Positions 59,001 to 64,000 of a stretch of DNA of 64,000 nucleotides are shown piece by piece. The stretch is from NCBI RefSeq assembly GCF_035083965.1, contig NC_089722.1, forward strand, positions 39,789,958 to 39,853,957. Direction: 5' to 3'. The DNA comes from Branchiostoma lanceolatum. Lineage: Eukaryota; Chordata; Leptocardii; Amphioxiformes; Branchiostomatidae. The notes beneath the pieces were generated by a model that was given only the letters and a program-made list of their open reading frames with translations, made no database searches and had not been told where the DNA came from. The translations under genes were made by a program, and so were the position numbers. The number at the start of each line of letters is the position of its first letter. Position 1 is the first letter of the stretch.

Positions 59001-62000
59001 CTTGCACCACTGGACTGCTTCCTTGACCCTGTACCCTGCTGCTGAGTGGTGACAGCTACTGCCTCCTGTAGAGAAAAAAACAACACCAGTGTTAATGACA
59101 GGACAGGAGACAAGACTATGCTGCGAGGAGATCCTTACAAAGTAGTGGGATCTTAGAAGTAAACCACATCTCACCTGTGAAGTTAGAGCTCCATCATCAG
59201 TACCAGTCCTCCTTGCACCACTGGATTGCTTCCTTGACCCTGTACCCTGCTGCTGAGTGGTGACAGCTGCTCCCTCCTGTAGAGAAAACAAACAACACCA
59301 GTGTTAATGACAGGACAGGAGACAAGACTATGCTGCGAGGAGATCCTTACAAAGTGGGATCTTAGAAGTAAACCACATCTCACCTGTGAAGTTGGAGCTC
59401 CATCATCAGTACCAGTCCTCCTTGCACCACTGGACTGCTTCCTTGACCCTGTACCCTGCTGCTGAGTGGTGACAGCTACTGCCTCCTGTAGAGAAAAAAA
59501 CAACACCAGTGTTAATGACAGGACAGGAGACAAGACTATGCTGCGAGGAGATCCTTACAAAGTAGTGGGATCTTAGAAGTAAACCACATCTCACCTGTGA
59601 TGTTAGAGCTCCATCATCAGTACCAGTCCTCCTTGCACCACTGGATTGCTTCCTTGACCCTGTACCCTGCTGCTGAGTGGTGACAGCTACTGCCTCCTGT
59701 AGAGAAAACAAACAACACCAGTGTTAATGACAGGACAGGAGACAAGACTATGCTGCGAGGAGATCCTTACAAAGTAGTGGGATCTTAGAAGTAAACCACA
59801 TCTCACCTGTGAAGTTGGAGCTCCATCATCAGTACCAGTCCTCCTTGCACCACTGGACTGCTTCCTTGACCCTGTACCCTGCTGCTGAGTGGTGACAGCT
59901 GCTCCCTCCTGGAGAAAAAACAAACAACACCAGTGTTAATGACAGGACAGGAGACAAGACTATGCTGCGAGGAGATCCTTACAAAGTGGGATCTTAGAAG
60001 TAAACCACATCTCACCTGTGAAGTTGGAGCTCCATCATCAGTACCAGTCCTCCTTGCACCACTGGACTGCTTCCTTGACCCTGTACCCTGCTGCTGAGTG
60101 GTGACAGCTGCTCCCTCCTGGAGAAAAAACAAACAACACCAGTGTTAATGACAGGACAGGAGACAAGACTATGCTGCGAGGAGATCCTTACAAAGTGGGA
60201 TCTTAGAAGTAAACCACATCTCACCTGTGAAGTTGGAGCTCCATCATCAGTACCAGTCCTCCTTGCACCACTGGACTGCTTCCTTGACCCTGTACCCTGC
60301 TGCTGAGTGGTGACAGCTGCTGCCTCCTGTAGAGAAAAAACAATACCAGTGTTAATGACAGGACAGGAGACAAGACTATGCTGCGAGAAGATCCTTACAA
60401 AGTAGTGGGATCTTAGAAGTAAACCACATCTCACCTGTGATGTTAGAGCTCCATCATCAGTACCAGTCCTCCTTGCACCACTGGACTGCTTCCTTGACCC
60501 TGTACCCTGCTGCTGAGTGGTGACAGCTACTGCCTCCTGTAGAGAAAAAAACAACACCAGTGTTAATGACAGGACAGGAGACAAGACTATGCTGCGAGGA
60601 GATCCTTACAAAGTAGTGGGATCTTAGAAGTAAACCACATCTCACCTGTGATGTTAGAGCTCCATCATCAGTACCAGTCCTCCTTGCACCACTGGATTGC
60701 TTCCTTGACCCTGTACCCTGCTGCTGAGTGGTGACAGCTACTGCCTCCTGTAGAGAAAAAAACAACACCAGTGTTAATGACAGGACAGGAGACAAGACTA
60801 TGCTGCGAGGAGATCCTTACAAAGTAGTGGGATCTTAGAAGTAAACCACATCTCACCTGTGATGTTAGAGCTCCATCATCAGTACCAGTCCTCCTTGCAC
60901 CACTGGATTGCTTCCTTGACCCTGTACCCTGCTGCTGAGTGGTGACAGCTACTGCCTCCTGTAGAGAAAACAAACAACACCAGTGTTAATGACAGGACAG
61001 GAGACAAGACTATGCTGCGAGGAGATCCTTACAAAGTAGTGGGATCTTAGAAGTAAACCACATCTCACCTGTGAAGTTGGAGCTCCATCATCAGTACCAG
61101 TCCTCCTTGCACCACTGGACTGCTTCCTTGACCCTGTACCCTGCTGCTGAGTGGTGACAGCTGCTCCCTCCTGGAGAAAAAACAAACAACACCAGTGTTA
61201 ATGACAGGACAGGAGACAAGACTATGCTGCGAGGAGATCCTTACAAAGTGGGATCTTAGAAGTAAACCACATCTCACCTGTGAAGTTGGAGCTCCATCAT
61301 CAGTACCAGTCCTCCTTGCACCACTGGACTGCTTCCTTGATCCTGTACCCTGCTGCTGAGTGGTGACAGCTGCTCCCTCCTGGAGAAAAAACAAACAACA
61401 CCAGTGTTAATGACAGGACAGGAGACAAGACTATGCTGCGAGGAGATCCTTACAAAGTGGGATCTTAGAAGTAAACCACATCTCACCTGTGAAGTTGGAG
61501 CTCCATCATCAGTACCAGTCCTCCTTGCACCACTGGACTGCTTCCTTGACCCTGTACCCTGCTGCTGAGTGGTGACAGCTGCTGCCTCCTGTAGAGAAAA
61601 AACAATACCAGTGTTAATGACAGGACAGGAGACAAGACTATGCTGCGAGGAGATCCTTACAAAGTGGAGGGTTCAGAGAAGTAAACCACATCTCACCTGT
61701 GATGTTAGAGCTCCATCATCAGTACGAGCCTGTGCACTAGACTGTGTTACCTGCAGCTGAGTGGTGACAGCTACTGCCTCCTGTATAAAAAAAACACACC
61801 TGTGTTAGAGAAGACAAGACTATGCTGTGAGGAGGTCCTTGCAAAGATGGATCTGAGAAGTAAACCACATCTCACCTTTGCTGCTGCTGGAACCGTATGA
61901 CTCTCACCAGCTCTACGACTCGTACCAGTCCTGCGACTGGTACCTGTCCTTGCAATCACGCCAGACTGCCCTGTCTTTGACAGTGTACCCTGCAGCCGGC

Positions 62001-64000
62001 TTCTGATTGCTGCACACACCTAGAGAAAGAGGAGAGAAATCAGCATCATTGTTAATGACAGTTGAAAAGACAACACCATGGTATTATCTTTAAGATATCA
62101 ACACAAAACACAAATTTCTGACACCTAAATTCTGACATTTAAATCTATATCTTACCGCTCGTGTTCGGAGTGGAGCCCTACAAAATGAGCGAATATCATC
62201 CTCACTGCCTGCTCGACACTCCTGGAAAACAAGGAGAAAAAAAATCAGTGTCAATGAGGAGAAGTTACTCGCTATTTTAAATCAATCCACAAAACATTCT
62301 ATCATCTAAATCAATATTATACCTCTGATCTTGAGGGAGACCATAGACTTTACACTACTGCTGTTGCTTACACTCACAATGGACTGTTCAGTCTCTGCAT
62401 CCTGGCTGCTGAACTCCTGGAGAAAAAACATCATTTTCAATGACAAGATAGAAGATGATACCATTTTTTTAAAGAATGCTCACAGAACAAAGATTTTCAT
62501 CGTCTAGATCAATATCTCACCTCTGATGTCGAGGGAGACCATAGACTTCCACTGCTGGCCATGGACTGTTCAGTATCTGTTTCTGTATCCTGGCTCAGCC
62601 TGGACCCTTGACTCCCCTGGAGAGTTAAAAAGACTGTCAAAACACTGTATTTTGAAGAAATGCTCACAACAAACAGATTTCCGACATCTAAAACATCTCA
62701 CCTCTGCTGCTGGAACCATATGACTCTCACCAGCTCCACGACTCGTACCAGTCCTTCTTGCCCCAGTGGACTTTGCTGTCGTGGACAGTGTACCTGGCAG
62801 CTCTGCTGCTCCGTCACTGGTACCAGCCCGTGCACTGGACTGCCCTGTCCTTGACCTCGTACAAGCCAGCTCGCTTCTGACAGCTGCTGAATCCTAGAGA
62901 AGAAACAAACACCTGTGTTAGTGACAGGACTGGAGACAGGACTTAGCTGTGGGGAGATCCTTGCAAAGATGGTTCTGAGAAGTAAAACCACAACTCACCT
63001 TTGATGCTGGCGCTCCATCATCAGTGGCAGTCCTTCTTCCTCCAGTGGACTGCGCTCTCGTGGACAGTGTACCTGGCAGCTCTGCTGCTCCGTCATTGGT
63101 ACCAGCCCGTGCACTGGACTGCCCTGTCCTTGACCTCGTACAAGCCAGCTCGCTTCTGACAGCTGCTGAATCCTAGAGAAGAAACAAACACCTGTGTTAG
63201 TGACAGGACTGGAGACAGGACTTAGCTGTGGGGAGATCCTTGCAAAGATGGTTCTGAGAAGTAAAACCACAACTCACCTTTGATGCTGGCGCTCCATCAT
63301 CAGTGGCAGTCCTTCTTCCTCCAGTGGACTGCGCTCTCGTGGACAGTGTACCTGGCAGCTCTGCTGCTCCGTCATTGGTACCAGCCCGTGCACTGGACTG
63401 CCCTGTCCTTGACCTCGTACCAGCCAGCTCGCACCTGACAGCTGCTGAATCCTAGAGAAGAAACAAACACCTGTGTTAGTGACAGGACTGGAGACAGGAC
63501 TTAGCTGTGGGGAGATCCTTGCAAAGATGGTTCTGAGAAGTAAAACCACAACTCACCTTTGATGCTGGCGCTCCATCATCAGTGGCAGTCCTTCTTCCTC
63601 CAGTGGACTGCGCTCTCGTGGACAGTGTACCTGGCAGCTCTGCTGCTCCGTCAATGGTACCAGCCCGTGCACTGGACTGCCCTGTCCTTGACCTCGTACC
63701 AGCCAGCGCGCACCTGACAGCTGCTGAATCCTAGAGAAGAAACAAACACCTGTGTTAGTGACAGGACTGGAGACAGGACTTAGCTGTGGGGAGATCCTTG
63801 CAAAGATGGTTCTGAGAAGTAAAACCACAACTCACCTTTGATGCTGGCGCTCCATCATCAGTGGCAGTCCTTCTTCCTCCAGTGGACTGCGCTCTCGTGG
63901 ACAGTGTACCTGGCAGCTCTGCTGCTCCGTCAATGGTACCAGCCCGTGCACTGGACTGCCCTGTCCTTGACCTCGTACAAGCCAGCGCGCACCTGACAGC
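50005..64000 (-). CDS. DDE-transposase-like protein, DUF6729 type (gene 2), with tandem exon arrays; 5' end outside window
   Basis: Paralogue of the 36.8-44.0 kb gene. From the 3' end: exons 50560-50005 (stop TGA), 50989-50738, 51450-51200, 52100-51978, six 114-bp array exons (53576-52288), 53797-53682, 54075-53908, 54456-54247, 54991-54604, 55416-55170, 55765-55620, 56366-55865 and 56803-56532. Then come about 21 array exons (62019-57686), exons 62221-62156, 62416-62323 (doubtful) and 62616-62521, and a third array from 62893-62702 onward out of the window. Conserved blocks are LWWYPPQP, FFLWMPYRMW, CPKCAKKVAAWS, LKMDSTKK, MYVDRDCC, LDVWHFMRRL, STSLESFH and the terminal CSSCGKPK...GHSRYGKETYC motif. 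All three candidate acidic catalytic residues are kept. Relative to gene 1 it lacks the intron between FPAIL and LSCD, and has two extra introns in the catalytic region. The N-terminal domain is not in view. Expressed protein length would exceed gene 1. Confidence 0.82.
51586..51728. repeat. (GGAA)n microsatellite, about 143 bp
   Basis: About 35 perfect GGAA (AAGG) units with no interruption, in the gene 2 intron between exons 51450 and 51978. The lysine-glycine and proline-serine frames it creates are artefacts. Long GGAA tracts can bind ETS factors, but nothing here shows use. Confidence 0.97.
52196..52213 (-). other. Possible micro-exon or exon relic of gene 2
   Basis: On the minus strand, CTGTTCCAG|TTTGTCCAAGCAGAG|GTGAGG offers an in-frame 15-nt exon (FVQAE) between exon 51978-52100 and the six-copy array, with the donor shared by all array exons. 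It may be a shrunken array member. Confidence 0.3.
52288..53576 (-). repeat. Exon array 1: six 235-bp exon-plus-intron units in gene 2
   Basis: Exons 52288-52401, 52523-52636, 52758-52871, 52993-53106, 53228-53341 and 53463-53576 are each 114 bp, phase 0-0, at an exact 235-bp period. Each encodes 38 residues containing SDNQGGDAWGQSASRRRAQ and SSSHALGIEE. Introns of 121 bp are also nearly identical. The upstream-most unit (53463) differs at its start (VCASGSDNQRGD). The flanking exons 51978-52100 and 53682-53797 both contain QTTEAT, so the array seems inserted within an older duplicated pair. Confidence 0.92.
56850..57440 (-). pseudogene. Broken partial duplicate of gene 2 exons and introns
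   Basis: 57115-57180 repeats 56785-56855 (GGCGGGCAGCAATGCCTACA then GACATAAGATGTGAGATA). Next to it a minus-strand stretch reads LEYLLCHKCTKKVVGC, a decayed copy of the CPKCAKKVAAW zinc segment of exon 56366. Then 57345-57440 repeats 55525-55615 (GGGTTTGCCAGC ... AATAAACGAATAGAT). Frames are broken, so these are leftovers of a rearranged duplication within the gene. Confidence 0.65.
57433..57660 (+). mobile_element. LINE 3' fragment in gene 2 intron
   Basis: The plus-strand frame reads RQRKGWIDNITVDF, an RTE-type motif (R-Q-R-K-R-W-I-D-N), and then a tail matching 24480-24562 (CAACCATATGCAAGCACATC, ATGGGGAACAGAAGACATTA). Confidence 0.5.
57686..62019 (-). repeat. Exon array 2: about twenty tandem exon-plus-intron units of about 210 bp in gene 2
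   Basis: Order on plus: 57686-57808 (123 bp); eighteen 102-bp exons with low ends at 57915, 58123, 58335, 58544, 58753, 58964, 59175, 59384, 59595, 59807, 60016, 60225, 60435, 60646, 60857, 61069, 61278 and 61487; then 61697-61780 (84 bp) and 61876-62019 (144 bp). All are multiples of three, phase 0-0, with donor GTGAGATG and acceptor TTTTCTCCAG or CTACAG-type. The 34-residue unit contains TTQQQGTGSRKQSSGARRTG and TDDGAPTSQ. Introns of 106-111 bp are as conserved as exons. The encoded linker is basic, polar and probably disordered. Confidence 0.93.
62156..62616 (-). other. Three linker exons of gene 2 between arrays 2 and 3
   Basis: 62156-62221 (66 bp, ECRAGSEDDIRSF...) and 62521-62616 (96 bp, ...SQDTETDTEQSMASSGSL...) are phase 0-0. 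The middle one, 62323-62416, resembles the third (SSQDAETEQSI) but carries a 1-nt shift. It is in frame only if the internal donor ATT|GTGAGT is used, giving a 39-bp exon. Confidence 0.6.
62702..64000 (-). repeat. Exon array 3: 279-bp exon-plus-intron units in gene 2, continuing beyond the window
   Basis: Exon 62702-62893 (192 bp) is followed by 62999-63172, 63278-63451, 63557-63730 and 63836 onward, with an exact 279-bp period. The 174-bp exons are phase 0-0 and encode 58 residues containing RSRTGQSSARAGT, AAELPGTLSTRAQSTGG and TATDDGAPASK. The ending resembles the array 2 unit (TGTDDGAPTSQ), so the two arrays probably share an ancestor. Confidence 0.92.

Noticed and set aside
57700..63900. 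CRISPR-like array of regularly spaced repeats
   Set aside because: The units are 210-279 bp with coding exons and consensus splice sites, and there are no short direct repeats with unique spacers. This is a eukaryotic tandem exon array.

Overview
This is eukaryotic genomic DNA from a compact invertebrate genome. The genes have many short exons with GT/AG borders, vertebrate-like protein families and dense small inverted-repeat transposons. A globin with vertebrate-type B12.2 and G7.0 introns, an NCAM/fasciclin-type adhesion protein, a vertebrate-type CaMKK tail and a two-gene transposase-like family together suggest a lancelet (Branchiostoma). That is inference from gene content; no taxonomic marker was tested.

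Layout. 0.5-2.2 kb (+): last recognisable exons of a calcium/calmodulin-dependent protein kinase kinase. 2.2-8.1 kb: intergenic DNA with inverted-repeat elements and a hammerhead-like insertion. 8.1-10.7 kb (-): complete globin gene with a TATA promoter and a broken non-LTR retrotransposon in an intron. 10.7-14 kb: Harbinger-like and other inverted-repeat elements. 14.0-19.3 kb (-): NCAM/fasciclin-II-like receptor (3 Ig, 2 FN3, one membrane span, acidic tail). 19.3-22 kb: tiny palindromic insertions and an inverted-repeat element carrying a SANT/Myb-like fragment. 22.1-30.8 kb (-): secretory-pathway kinase-like gene of the VLK/PKDCC family that looks catalytically dead and has a long second C-terminal region. 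32.0-34.5 kb (+): RNA polymerase II subunit RPB11, divergent from the previous gene.

35.3-44 kb (+) and 50.0-64 kb (-) hold two convergent paralogues of a large DDE-transposase-like protein (DUF6729 type). I rebuilt 15 coding exons (1,509 residues) for the first and at least 47 exons for the second, which runs out of the window at its 5' side. In the first copy a disordered Ser/Thr/Pro linker is expanded by a 27-bp minisatellite inside one exon. In the second, whole exon-plus-intron units are amplified: six of 235 bp, about nineteen of about 210 bp, and at least four of 279 bp. All recognisable repeat exons are multiples of three with conserved splice sites. The 6 kb between the two genes is a nest of foldback and Harbinger-like elements.

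The genes do not form a pathway; they are neighbours in a eukaryotic genome. The most unusual items are the in-frame exon arrays, the VLK-like pseudokinase with extra C-terminal region, and five 13-35 bp insertions starting CAA and ending TTG, each flanked by 7-bp direct repeats.
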